Shown in pieces: positions 35,698 through 45,067 of a stretch of DNA of 64,000 nucleotides. A program made the translations under genes and the position numbers. The notes under the pieces are model-generated. The model saw only the letters and a list, made by a program, of their open reading frames with translations, was not told where the DNA came from and ran no database searches. Numbering within the stretch: the stretch's first letter is position 1; each line of letters starts with the position of its first letter. The stretch comes from JABDQA01 sp963759125 (GTDB lineage: Bacteria > Desulfobacterota > Desulfobulbia > Desulfobulbales > Desulfocapsaceae): assembly GCA_963759125.1 (NCBI GenBank), contig CAVWXN010000005.1, forward strand, positions 744,001 through 808,000, given 5' to 3'.

Positions 35698-35732
35698 TAA
35701 CATTATAGCAAGATCTTTCAGGAGGAAGCGAG

Positions 35733-37040
35733 GTGAACACTTATTTTCCAGAAGTTAAAAATATCCAATACGAGGGGAGAGAGTCATCCAATCCCCTGGC
35801 TTTTAAGTGGTATGACAAAGACCGGGTAGTGCTGGGAAAATCGATGGGGGATCATCTCCGTTTTGGTGTCGCTTATTGGCATACCTTGAAAAATCAGGGA
35901 GCGGACCCTTTTGGTGAATCCACCATGGATCGACGCTGGAATCACTACCATGAGCCGTTGGATCGAGCCAGGGCTACCTGTGATGCGGCCTTTGAATTCA
36001 TCTCGAAACTGGGTGTAGATTATTATTGTTTCCATGACCGTGATCTGGCACCTGAGGGGAGCAGTTTCGCCGAATCCTGCGCTAACCTGGAAGCGATGGT
36101 GACCCATGCGAAACAATTGCAACAGACCAGCCGGAATCAAACTACTCTGGGGAACAGCGAATTTGTTCTCTCACCCCCGATACGTGCACGGAGCCGGGAC
36201 AAATCCCGACTATCATGTGTTCGCCTACGCGGCAGCCCAGGTGAAGCAGGCGCTCGCCGCCACCCAGGAGCTGGGGGGGAGAACTATGTGTTCTGGGGTG
36301 GCCGGGAAGGGTATGAGACCCTGCTGAACACCAGGATGAAGCAGGAACAGGAACAAATGGCGGCCTTTTTCAGAATGTGTGTGGAATATGCCAGGAAGAT
36401 CGGTTTCAGCGGTCAGTTTCTGATCGAACCAAAACCCAAGGAGCCAACCAAGCACCAGTATGACTTTGATAGTGCGACCATACTCAACTTTCTGCAGACC
36501 TATGAGCTGATCGATTATTTCAAATTGAACATAGAGGCCAACCATGCAACTCTTGCCGGTCATACCTTCGAGCATGAACTGGCGGTGGCCGCGGCGGCCG
36601 GCAAACTCGGCAGCATGGACGTCAACCGGGGCGATCCACTACTGGGCTGGGATACCGATCAATTCCCCACCGATCTCTACTCGGCAATATACGCGATGCT
36701 CGAACTGCTTGGTGCGGGTGGCCTCGGCTCCGGGGGAATGAATTTTGATGCCAAAGTGCGGCGGGGATCGTTTGAGCCGGTCGATCTCTTCCATGCCCAC
36801 ATCGGGGGTATGGATGCCTTCGCGCGCGGTCTGGTCATTGCCTCTGCCATTATCGAAGATGGATTCCTGGAAGATTTCAAAAAGCAGCGCTACAGTTCAT
36901 GGGAAGGAGCAGGAGCCGCGGCATTGGCCGGTAGATCCAGCCTCGAAAACTGCGAGTCGTTCATCAGAGAACATGGTGAACCTCAGGTGCCAAGCGGCAG
37001 GCAGGAATACCTCGAAAACCTGATTAACAGCTTTATCTGA
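35733..37040 (+). pseudogene. xylA: Xylose isomerase XylA with two compensating frameshifts
   Basis: Converts D-xylose to D-xylulose. The frame is family-like up to MVTHAKQLQQTS and again from NYVFWGGREGYETLL; the catalytic FHDRD (about residue 100) and the metal-site EPKPKEP are in frame. Between about 36132 and 36279 the expected sequence (GIKLLWGTANLFSHPRYVHG, then FAYAAAQVKQALAATQELGG) lies in another frame: one extra C near 36132 and one missing G in the G7 run at 36273-36279. As written, 49 residues of the core are nonsense. Undoing both changes gives a normal isomerase of 435 residues. Start follows AGGAGGAAG. Confidence 0.9.
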
Positions 37041-37065
37041 CTTTTCCACCCATTACCAACGGTAA

Positions 37066-38586
37066 ATGGTGATGGCTGATCAATTGTACATAGGTATCGA
37101 CAGTGGAACCCAGGGCACCAAAGGGGTGCTCTTGAGCGCTCAATCGGGAGAGCTGATTGGTGAAAGCTACCATGGCTACGAACTCATTGAAAATGAGCGG
37201 GGTGGCCGGGAACAGCACCCGGATTCCTGGGTTGAGGCCTGTGAACAGGTACTCTCGGACCTGCTTTCCCCCAGCCATGTGAGCCCCTCTGAAGTGAGGG
37301 CAATCGGTGTGTCCGGTCAACAGCATGGCATGGTTCCCCTCGATCGACATGGAAAGGTGATCAGGCCGGCGAAGCTCTGGTGTGATACGGAAACCACCCG
37401 TCAATGCGCCACCATCACCAGCCGTGCCGGTGGACAAGAGGCGGTCCTCAAAGCGATCGGCAACCAGGTTGCGGTGGGATTTACCGCTTCCAAGGTCCTC
37501 TGGTTGAGGGACAATGATCCAGAAGGATACGAGCGTCTGGCAACGGTTCTGCTTCCCCATGATTATATCAACTTCTGGCTCACCGGTGAGCGGGTTACTG
37601 AATTTGGCGATGCCTCAGGCACTGCCTATTTCGATGTGGTTCACCGCTGCTGGTCGGAGACCCTGCTTGAGGCGATCGATCCGTCGGGCAAGTTGTCGTC
37701 GACTGTCTCCCCGGCTTCGTGGCAGCCGATGAACCGGCCGGCAGAGTGCGGAAGGAGATCTGTGAAAGGTTTGGCCTGTCAGCCGATGTGGTCGTCTCCT
37801 CCGGCGGAGGTGACAATATGATGGCTGCGATCGGCACCGGCAATGTGGTTCCCGGGGTGGTCACCGCCAGCCTCGGCACTTCCGGCACCATTTATGCCTA
37901 TTCCGACACAGCCGGTGGTTGACGACAGCGGTGAGTTGGCTTCCTTCTGTTCTTCCAGTGGTGGCTGGCTGCCGCTGGTGTGCACCATGAATGTGACGGT
38001 GACCACCGAGCTCGTTCGTTCGCTTTTCGGTCTTAGTCTCGAGGAGATGAATCTGCTGGCCGAATCGGTTCCGCCGGGGGCGGAAGGATTGCTGCTGCTG
38101 CCTTACTTCAACGGCGAGAGAACCCCTCCGCTTCCCGAGTCCACGGCTAATCTTGGAGGTATGACAGGCTTAAACATGACTCCGCAGAACTTCTGCCGGG
38201 CAGCCATGGAAGGTGCGACCTTCGGACTCCGCTACGGGCTTGAGGTGATCCGCAGAAACGGTATAGAGCCCAGGCAGATAAGATTGACGGGGGGAGGCGC
38301 CAAGAGCGGACTTTGGCGGCAGCTGGTGGCGGACATTTTCAATTGTGAAGTGGTCTGTGTCCAGCAGGAGGAAGCAGGGGCAGCGGGAGCAGCCCTGCAG
38401 GCGCTCTGGTGTGCTGAAAAAGTGGCAGGCAGGCAGACAACCCTGGAGGACATCACGGCGCAGTTCGTCGCTCTTGATGAGCAGACCAGGTGTGAACCCG
38501 ACCAGGGATCTGTGGCCAGGTACGAGGAACTTTATGCGAACTACCTGAGCTACGATCAGGCCCTGCGACCCTTGAACGGCGCCTGA
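37066..38586 (+). pseudogene. xylB: Xylulokinase XylB with two compensating frameshifts
   Basis: FGGY kinase that phosphorylates D-xylulose. In frame at the start: YIGIDSGTQGTKGVLL, GVSGQQHGMV and ASKVLWLRDNDPE. Near 37720 a base is lost and the family sequence (ICERFGLSADVVVSSGGGDN, then TASLGTSGTIYAYSD) continues in another frame; near 37910 a base is gained and the original frame returns at PVVDDSGELASF and runs to the end, including LTGGGAKSGLWRQLVADIF. As written the first frame stops at 37821. Corrected, it is about 506 residues. It follows xylA by 25 bases. Confidence 0.88.
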
Positions 38587-38619
38587 TCGGTTCTCCACTG
38601 AGTTGTCATCGGTCCGGAC

Positions 38620-39009
38620 TCAAAGCGACGCTAATATGTCTTCGGCGATCTCCTGAACCTGGAGATCGCCATCATCGAGCATCCTCATGGCCTGACTGCG
38701 CAGGCTCTGATCATTAATAATCGCCAGGACGCTCAAGGCTTCGCCCCGGATAAGCGGTTTTTCCGATGACAGAAGACTGGCGAGCGATGGTACGGCGAGA
38801 TGCATGGTGGCGCATTCCCTGGCCCGCAACTCCTCGAACAGCACGGACACCCCCAGCCGGACAGCGAAGCGCTCGTCATCCAAGATGGCGCCTGTCCAAC
38901 TGAAGTAGCGGGACTCTCGATCGAACATGGCGACGATGTTGTCGACATGACCCATTTCCAGAAAGTCTTTGATTACCTTCAGGAGTTCAGCATCGCTTAC
39001 CTCGGCCAT
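38620..39009 (-). CDS. HEAT-repeat-like small protein
   Basis: 129 residues, soluble, all-helical. The second half (PSLASLLSSEKPLIRGEALSVLAIINDQSL) reads like two HEAT repeats, with a third in MLDDGDLQVQEIAEDIL, so it is probably a protein-interaction module. No catalytic motif. It is convergent with xylB (33 bases) and divergent from the Lrp-type regulator. Function unknown. Confidence 0.75.
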   Translation of the reverse strand: MAEVSDAELLKVIKDFLEMGHVDNIVAMFDRESRYFSWTGAILDDERFAVRLGVSVLFEELRARECATMHLAVPSLASLLSSEKPLIRGEALSVLAIINDQSLRSQAMRMLDDGDLQVQEIAEDILASL

Positions 39010-39300
39010 GATCCGGTTTACTCCAATGTTGATGGGTTGTTGATTAACAGTGCTGCGTTAGACTGAGCACCATCCTGCCCTGGCCGGAATGTAAAGAGAT
39101 TGGCGTCAATTTACAACGATATTCTCTGCTGCCGAAGCGGGGATTTGGCAGGCAGTGGATGGGAGTACACCGCTTACCCTGAAGATCTGTGACTATGGCA
39201 CAGCTGATCTGGCCCTCTCTTGGCTGCCACCACATGAAATGTTGTAAACTGCCATTAGTGACTAATTAATTGTCGGAATCGATATTTTAGCAACTGATAT

Positions 39301-39329
39301 TTGACATGATTGGCAGTGTGCTCTAAAAT
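39301..39329 (+). promoter_or_regulatory. Sigma-70-type promoter of the glycine-cleavage cluster
   Basis: TTGACA (39301-39306), a 17-base spacer and TAAAAT (39324-39329) form a near-consensus promoter ending 28 bases before the regulator ATG. The rest of the 348-base gap (39010-39300) shows no gene; I looked for a glycine riboswitch and see no convincing aptamer. Confidence 0.75.
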
Positions 39330-39357
39330 TAATCATAAAGAATCCTAAGAGGCGCCT

Positions 39358-39816
39358 ATGGATACCACCGATATTGCCATTATCACCGAACTCAGGGACG
39401 GCAGGACCTCATTCAAAACCATTGCTGACCGGCTGAATCTTGCCGAAGGCACGGTGCGAAACCGTTTCAGGAAACTGAAGAAGCAGGGCATTCTCGATGT
39501 CACAGGGCTGGTTGACCCAGAGGCCCTGCCTGAACATTCGGTGGTGATGATCGGTGTTCAGGTCCGGGACATGGACCTGGTGAAAAAGGCGGAGGAATTC
39601 AGCAGATTGCGCGGCGTCATCTCGGTGTGCGTGGTCACCGGTAGATTCGATCTGATCGTCACGGTCATGCTTGCAAAGGACTTCACCATCCTTAAGTTCT
39701 ACACCGAGGAAGCGGTCAAGGTCACAAATATCAGATCAGTCGAAACCTTTGTTGTTTATAAAAGCTTCAATCTCAAAGTACCGCTGCAGATTCAATCAGA
39801 CGATGAGGTGGCATGA
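39358..39816 (+). CDS. Lrp/AsnC-family transcriptional regulator
   Basis: 152 residues. The N-terminal helix-turn-helix is IITELRDGRTSFKTIADRLNLAEGTVRNRFRKLKKQGIL; the C-terminal RAM domain (about 60-150) has VTGRFDLIVTVML, the segment that forms the effector-binding interface. Lrp-type regulators commonly sense amino acids. As the first gene of the gcv cluster, overlapping gcvT by four bases, it probably regulates the operon in response to glycine or another amino acid (inference). Confidence 0.93.
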   Translation: MDTTDIAIITELRDGRTSFKTIADRLNLAEGTVRNRFRKLKKQGILDVTGLVDPEALPEHSVVMIGVQVRDMDLVKKAEEFSRLRGVISVCVVTGRFDLIVTVMLAKDFTILKFYTEEAVKVTNIRSVETFVVYKSFNLKVPLQIQSDDEVA

Positions 39817-41099
39817 TGACCGAAGCGGAAGAGCTGAAAACGACGGTCCTTCACTCATACCATCTCGAGCAGAGCGCCAACATGGCCGAGTTCGGCGGCT
39901 ACGACATGCCGCTCTGGTATCCCTCCGGCACCAAGGCCGAGCATCTGGCAGTGATTACTCAGGCGGGACTTTTCGATACTTCACACATGGCGGTCATAAC
40001 AGTCGAAGGGAGCGGCACCTTCGATCTTCTGCAGCATAGTTTCAGCAAAGATCTGCTGCGCTGTCAGAACAGAGGGGGGGCACCGCTGACCGAGGGCAGA
40101 AGTGTCTATGGTCTGTTGCTGAACAGCGACGGCACCGTGCTGGACGATGCCATCATCGGGCAGCTCGGTGAAGACCGCTACATGATTGTGGTGAATAGTG
40201 GCATGGGTTCGGCTGTCGGCGCCCATCTCAGGGAACTGGCACAGGGCGAGGTGACAATCACCGATCACAGCGACAGGCTGGGCAAAATTGATCTGCAAGG
40301 GCCTGCGTCCGCCCGCATCCTGGAAAACCTGTTCAGTGATCCTGATTCGGTTTTGACCGATATGGCTTATTTTTCGTTCAAAGGCGATATCTTTCCAGGC
40401 GGCTCTGCAGCGCTGGAACTCAAAGACGGTACCAGGGTAATCCTGTCCCGTACCGGCTATACCGGCGAATTCGGTTTTGAGCTATTCACGGAAAAGGCCA
40501 AGGCGCTGAACCTCTGGCAGATGATTCTTGCCGCTGGCCAACCTTTTGGTTTACTGCCCTGCGGGCTGGCTGCCCGCGATTCCCTGAGGGCTGGGGCAAT
40601 GCTGCCGCTGTCTCATCAGGATATCGGCAATTGGGTATTTGGTCATACCCCCTGGTCCTTCGTTCTGCCCTGGGACAACGACGGCGAAAGCTGGACAAAA
40701 TCGTTTGTCGGAGCTCAGCGGCTGCTGCAGTCTGAGCGGGATTATACCTATGGCTTTGCCGGTTACGACCCGCGAAAGATCTCAGCGGGCAGCACCAGCG
40801 AGGTGAAAGCCGAAGACGGCACCACCATCGGCAAGGTTCTGACCTGCACCACCGACATGGCCATCGGCCGGGTCGAGGAGCGGATCGTGAGTATTGCCAC
40901 GCCAGTATCCAAGGGGCGACCAGAAGCGTATCAGCCCCGGGGACTGAGCTGCGGTTTTGTGAGAGTTGACCGACCCTGTCTACCGGGTGAGCTGGTCTGG
41001 CTGGTGGAGGGCAAACGGAAGTTGAAAGTAGAGATAAGAAAAAGTATCAGGCCTGATCGGACGGCGCGCGCGCCGATGGCTCAGATGAGATCAAGTTAA
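39813..41099 (+). CDS. gcvT: Glycine cleavage system T protein (aminomethyltransferase)
   Basis: Transfers the methylene group from the aminomethyl-lipoyl H protein to tetrahydrofolate, releasing ammonia. Family landmarks: EFGGYDMPLWYPSGTKAEHL, GLFDTSHMAVITVEG, the folate-pocket region LDDAIIGQL, and SRTGYTGEFGFELF. At 428 residues it is longer than E. coli GcvT (364), with extra sequence around 270-300 (WSFVLPWDNDGES) and a basic tail. ATGATGA overlap with the regulator gene upstream; gcvH follows 16 bases on. Confidence 0.92.
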   Translation: MMTEAEELKTTVLHSYHLEQSANMAEFGGYDMPLWYPSGTKAEHLAVITQAGLFDTSHMAVITVEGSGTFDLLQHSFSKDLLRCQNRGGAPLTEGRSVYGLLLNSDGTVLDDAIIGQLGEDRYMIVVNSGMGSAVGAHLRELAQGEVTITDHSDRLGKIDLQGPASARILENLFSDPDSVLTDMAYFSFKGDIFPGGSAALELKDGTRVILSRTGYTGEFGFELFTEKAKALNLWQMILAAGQPFGLLPCGLAARDSLRAGAMLPLSHQDIGNWVFGHTPWSFVLPWDNDGESWTKSFVGAQRLLQSERDYTYGFAGYDPRKISAGSTSEVKAEDGTTIGKVLTCTTDMAIGRVEERIVSIATPVSKGRPEAYQPRGLSCGFVRVDRPCLPGELVWLVEGKRKLKVEIRKSIRPDRTARAPMAQMRSS

Positions 41100-41115
41100 C
41101 AGGAGAGGGGGTACT

Positions 41116-41511
41116 ATGAAAGAAATCGAAGAGTTGAATCTACCGGGAGATATCTACTACAGCAAAGAGCACGAATGGGCCGCCAAAGATGGTGATCTAA
41201 TCAGAATCGGCATAAGCGATTACGCCCAGGACCAGCTTGGCGACATCGTTTTTGTTGAGCTGCCTGAACCGGGAGCGAGCTTCGAGCGTGATGAGGAGTT
41301 TGGTACGCTCGAGTCGGTGAAAGCGGTGTCGGAGATTTACCTGCCGGTGAGCGGGGAAATCGTCGCGGTGAACACCGAACTGGAGGACGCCCCGGAACTG
41401 CTCAACGAGGATCCTTACCTGAATTGGATTGTTGAGGTTCGTCCAAACGACATCGATCAATATGACGAACTGCTCAGCAGAGACGACTATCTGGCGATGT
41501 TGAAGGGATAA
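41116..41511 (+). CDS. gcvH: Glycine cleavage system H protein
   Basis: Small lipoyl carrier, 131 residues, that shuttles the aminomethyl group between P, T and L proteins. The lipoylation site is K69 in TLESVKAVSEIYLP. YSKEHEWAAKDGD and LGDIVFVELPEPG are family blocks. The ATG follows GGAGAGGGG. gcvPA begins 4 bases after its stop. The lipoylation enzymes lipB and lipA lie at the end of the same cluster. Confidence 0.97.
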   Translation: MKEIEELNLPGDIYYSKEHEWAAKDGDLIRIGISDYAQDQLGDIVFVELPEPGASFERDEEFGTLESVKAVSEIYLPVSGEIVAVNTELEDAPELLNEDPYLNWIVEVRPNDIDQYDELLSRDDYLAMLKG

Positions 41512-41515
41512 ACAG

Positions 41516-42850
41516 ATGCGCTATCTGCCTCATACGGAAGAAGAAATTGCTGAAATGCTGGCCGTGATCGGTCAGCAATCGCTTGCTGACCTGTTCGCCC
41601 ATATACCTGCTGACACCAGGTTTCAGGGGGAGCTCGACATACCAGGCCCGCTCTCGGAGTGGGACTTGACTACCCATCTCGAGGCGTTGGGCCATTCGAT
41701 GTTCACCGGCTCCAGCCGTGCGGTATTGATCGGGGCGGGCAGTTATGACCATCATATACCGGAAATTGTCCGCAGCCTCTCCGGCCGTTCGGAGTTTTTG
41801 ACGGCTTACACTCCCTATCAGCCGGAAATGGCCCAGGGCACATTGCAGGGAATTTTCGAATTTCAGACACTTACCGCCCGCCTGCTGGGTACGGAAGTGG
41901 CCAACGCTTCCATGTATGACGGTGCATCGGCACTTGCAGAAGCGCTGCTGATGGCACTGCGGATCGGTAAGAAGAAACGCACGGTGGCGATATCGTCGGC
42001 GATCCATCCGCATTACCGGGAGGTGGTACAGACCTACCTTGAGCCGGGTCCATTTGAGATCGTCGAGCTTTCTCTGGGTGACGACGGTAGAACCGATTTG
42101 TCCGCCTTGAGCGATATTGATGATCTGGCAGGGGTGGCAATTCAATCGCCGAACTTCTTTGGAATCATAGAGGATCATCAGCGAGGCGCCGATTTTGTGC
42201 ACGGCCTCGGAGCGCTGTATATTGCCTGTTTCAGCGAGCCTCTGACCTTTGGGTTGTTTAAAAATCCAGGCTCGGCCGGGGCCGATATTGTCTGCGGGGA
42301 AGGGCAAAGTTTCGGCATGAAACAGTCGTTTGGCGGTTCCGGGCTAGGTATGTTCGGCTGCAAGCAGGAGTTTGTCAGAAACATGCCCGGGCGGGTGGTC
42401 GGCCAGACCGTCGACAAAGACGGTAAACGAGGTTTCGTGCTCACCCTTTCGACCCGTGAGCAGCATATCCGCAGGGAAAAGGCAACTTCAAATATCTGCT
42501 CCAATCAGGGACTCTGCGCAATGACAGCAGCCATCTACATGGCCACCCTGGGCCATACCGGCATGCGGCAACTGGCCAGGCTCAATTATGATAAAGCCGC
42601 TTATCTGCGAAAAGGGTTGCTGGCGGCCGGAGCCAAACCATTGTTCAGCGGTCCGGTTTTCAACGAGTTTGCGGTTGTCTTTGAAAAAGATTTCACCCCG
42701 GTACGTCAACGGCTGCTGGACCAGGGGATTGCAGCCGGGCTGTCGCTTGAGCCCTACTTTCCCGATCTTGGCAATGCGTTTCTGTTCTGTGCCACTGAAA
42801 CCGTTTCCAGAGCGCTAATTGATGAACTTCTCGAAGAGGTGCGCCGATGA
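41516..42850 (+). CDS. gcvPA: Glycine dehydrogenase (decarboxylating) subunit 1
   Basis: N-terminal half of the two-subunit P protein, 444 residues, starting MRYLPHTEEEIAEML. Conserved blocks include ITxYTPYQPEMAQGTLQ-like sequence (YTPYQPEMAQGTLQGIFEFQ), NASMYDGASALAEA and the glycine-rich FGGSGLGMFG. It pairs with subunit 2, which carries the PLP lysine, to decarboxylate glycine and load the H protein. Its stop overlaps the start of gcvPB (ATGA). Confidence 0.96.
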   Translation: MRYLPHTEEEIAEMLAVIGQQSLADLFAHIPADTRFQGELDIPGPLSEWDLTTHLEALGHSMFTGSSRAVLIGAGSYDHHIPEIVRSLSGRSEFLTAYTPYQPEMAQGTLQGIFEFQTLTARLLGTEVANASMYDGASALAEALLMALRIGKKKRTVAISSAIHPHYREVVQTYLEPGPFEIVELSLGDDGRTDLSALSDIDDLAGVAIQSPNFFGIIEDHQRGADFVHGLGALYIACFSEPLTFGLFKNPGSAGADIVCGEGQSFGMKQSFGGSGLGMFGCKQEFVRNMPGRVVGQTVDKDGKRGFVLTLSTREQHIRREKATSNICSNQGLCAMTAAIYMATLGHTGMRQLARLNYDKAAYLRKGLLAAGAKPLFSGPVFNEFAVVFEKDFTPVRQRLLDQGIAAGLSLEPYFPDLGNAFLFCATETVSRALIDELLEEVRR

Positions 42851-44305
42851 CACACGGACCTGGAACCAATGGACTCATACTCGAAGAACCTCTGTTGTGG
42901 GAAAAAGGAAAACCGGGCAGAGTGGGCTATAGTTTACCGCACCGCGATGTCCCGGAGGAAACGGTAGACCAGAACCTGCTGGGTGACGGACCGGAATTTA
43001 CCGATCTGGGTGAACTGGATGTGGTGCGGCATTATACCCGTCTCAGCCAATGGAATTTCGGCATCGATACCGGTATGTACCCACTCGGCTCCTGCACCAT
43101 GAAGTACAATCCCAAAATCAACGAGAAGATGGCTGCAACGGCCGGCCTGGCATCTGCCCATCCGCTTCTTGAAGCAGACCTGTCGCAGGGGATCCTTAAA
43201 CTGCAGTATGAGCTGGAGCAGTTTCTGTCCGCCATCACCGGGATGGATGCCGTCTCTTTGCAGCCTTCCGCTGGTGCCCAGGGAGAGCTGACAGCGATGC
43301 TCATGTTTGCCGCCTATTTCCGCAAAAAGGGCGAACAGCGCACCAAAATACTGATTCCCGATACCGCCCATGGTACCAATCCGGCCAGTGCCGCGCTCTG
43401 CGGTTTCACTGCCATACCTCTCGCCTCAGGGAAACATGGAATCCTCGATCCGACAGCGGTTGAAGAGTTGATGGACGACGAGACGGTGGGAATCATGGTA
43501 ACGAACCCCAATACCCTTGGACTTTTTGAGGAGCATATCAGGGAAATTACCGACATTGTCCATAGTCGCAGGAGGCCTGGTCTACGGAGACGGCGCCAAT
43601 ATGAACGCCATCATGGGTGTGGTCGATATCAAGCGCTGCGGCATCGACGCTGTCCACCTGAATCTTCACAAGACTTTTTCTACGCCCCACGGCGGAGGAG
43701 GTCCCGGGTCGGGACCCGTCTGCGTTACCGCCGAACTGGCTCCTTATCTGCCAGTCCCCCGGGTGGCCAGGACTGATGAGGGCTATGTGCTCGAGACTCA
43801 AAGTGCGGAGTCGATCGGCAGGGTGCACGGCTTCTTCGGCAATGTCAGTGTACTGATCAGGGCCTACAGCTATATTCTGTCGATGGGACCGGAGAATCTC
43901 AAAAAGGCCAGCCAGCTGGCCGTCTTGAACGGGGCCTATGTTAAAGCGAGGCTCCTGGACACCTTCGATTTGGCTTATGACCGACCGTGCATGCATGAGT
44001 GCGTCTTTTCAGACGCCAGACAGCTGCCTTTCAAGATAACCACTCTGGATATGGCCAAACGGCTGATCGATCACGGCTACCATCCCCCAACCATCTACTT
44101 TCCGCTGGTGGTGTCCGGAGCTATAATGATCGAGCCGACGGAGACCGAATGCAAAGACGATCTGGACTCTTTCATCGAGGTCTTCCAGGCAATCGCCCAA
44201 GAGGCCGAAAATGACGGCGAACGACTGCGCCAGGCTCCGGTCATTACTAAAGTCCGACGTCTCGATGAAACCCAGGCAGCCCGAAAGCCTTGTCTGAGGG
44301 GCTAA
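42847..44305 (+). pseudogene. gcvPB: Glycine dehydrogenase (decarboxylating) subunit 2, one frameshift
   Basis: C-terminal half of the P protein with the PLP site. The first 240 codons are normal (YPLGSCTMKYNPKINEKMA, LIPDTAHGTNPASA, MVTNPNTLGLFEEHI). After CATAGT at 43561-43566 an extra C moves the family sequence (AGGLVYGDGANMNAIMG, and NLHKTFSTPHGGGGPGSGP with the PLP Lys) into another frame that runs intact to 44305. As written, the first frame ends at 43776 without the active site. Removing one base gives about 485 residues, the normal size. A sequencing error is likely because the rest of the pathway is intact. Confidence 0.9.
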
Positions 44306-44317
44306 TGGTCAGACTAG

Positions 44318-45067
44318 ATGATTGAGATTCAGTCATGCGGGCTTGTCGGTTACCGGGAGGCGCACCAGCAGCAGCTCGAGCTGGTCAAGAGGCTGCAGAA
44401 CAATCAAAAGGAACACGACACCTGCCTGGTTCTCGAGCACCCGCCGGTTTTCACCTTGGGCCGCAATGGGTCGGCCAGCCATATAGGGATTGGTGAAGAT
44501 TTTCTAGCCAGGAAAAATATCGAAGTCGTCAGGGTCGAGCGTGGCGGTGAAGTCACCTACCATGGTCCGGGGCAGCTGGTCTGCTATCCGGTGGTCAACC
44601 TCAAGCGCAGGGGATTGAGTGTTATCGATTTCGTCGCTCTGCTTGAATCGATTATGCGGTCCGTAGTCTCTGAATTTGGTATAGAAGCGGTGGCAGATTC
44701 GCGGAATCGGGGGATCTGGGTCGGTGCCAACAAAATCGGCAGCATCGGTATCGCGGTCAAACGAGGAGTATCATTTCACGGGCTGGCCCTGAATGTAAAT
44801 CTAGATCTCACTCCGTTTTCCTGGATCAATCCCTGTGGCTTGAAAGGGGTGGCAATGACGTCGATGGCGCGCGAACTCTCAGGCGGGATCGATATTGAGC
44901 GTGTCCGGCAGGTGCTGCTTCAGACCATTGAGCGGGCCTTCCAGGAGGAATTCATCCCCCCCAAAAAGGGGCTTCGTCGGTCCGCACCAAGCGAAGGCTT
45001 CAGCCCCTGTCCATCAGCCGAAACCAAAGTGGCTGAAGAAGCGCCTGCCGACCGGACCCGAATATGA
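44318..45067 (+). CDS. lipB: Octanoyl-[acyl-carrier-protein]:protein N-octanoyltransferase LipB
   Basis: Moves octanoate from ACP to the lysine of lipoyl domains such as GcvH. Motifs: RVERGGEVTYHGPGQLVCYP, the catalytic Lys in ANKIGSIGIAVKRG and the catalytic Cys in INPCGLKG. Family homology ends near residue 210 (IERAFQEEF); the remaining ~37 codons run out of frame through the start of lipA. The tract C7A5G4 at 44955-44970 is a likely indel site; a one-base change there would join lipB in frame to lipA. Confidence 0.92.
   Translation: MIEIQSCGLVGYREAHQQQLELVKRLQNNQKEHDTCLVLEHPPVFTLGRNGSASHIGIGEDFLARKNIEVVRVERGGEVTYHGPGQLVCYPVVNLKRRGLSVIDFVALLESIMRSVVSEFGIEAVADSRNRGIWVGANKIGSIGIAVKRGVSFHGLALNVNLDLTPFSWINPCGLKGVAMTSMARELSGGIDIERVRQVLLQTIERAFQEEFIPPKKGLRRSAPSEGFSPCPSAETKVAEEAPADRTRI

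Noticed and set aside
39010..39300. Glycine riboswitch upstream of the gcv cluster
   Set aside because: Searched for by eye because of the operon; no tandem aptamer pattern is seen, and an Lrp-type regulator gene is present instead.
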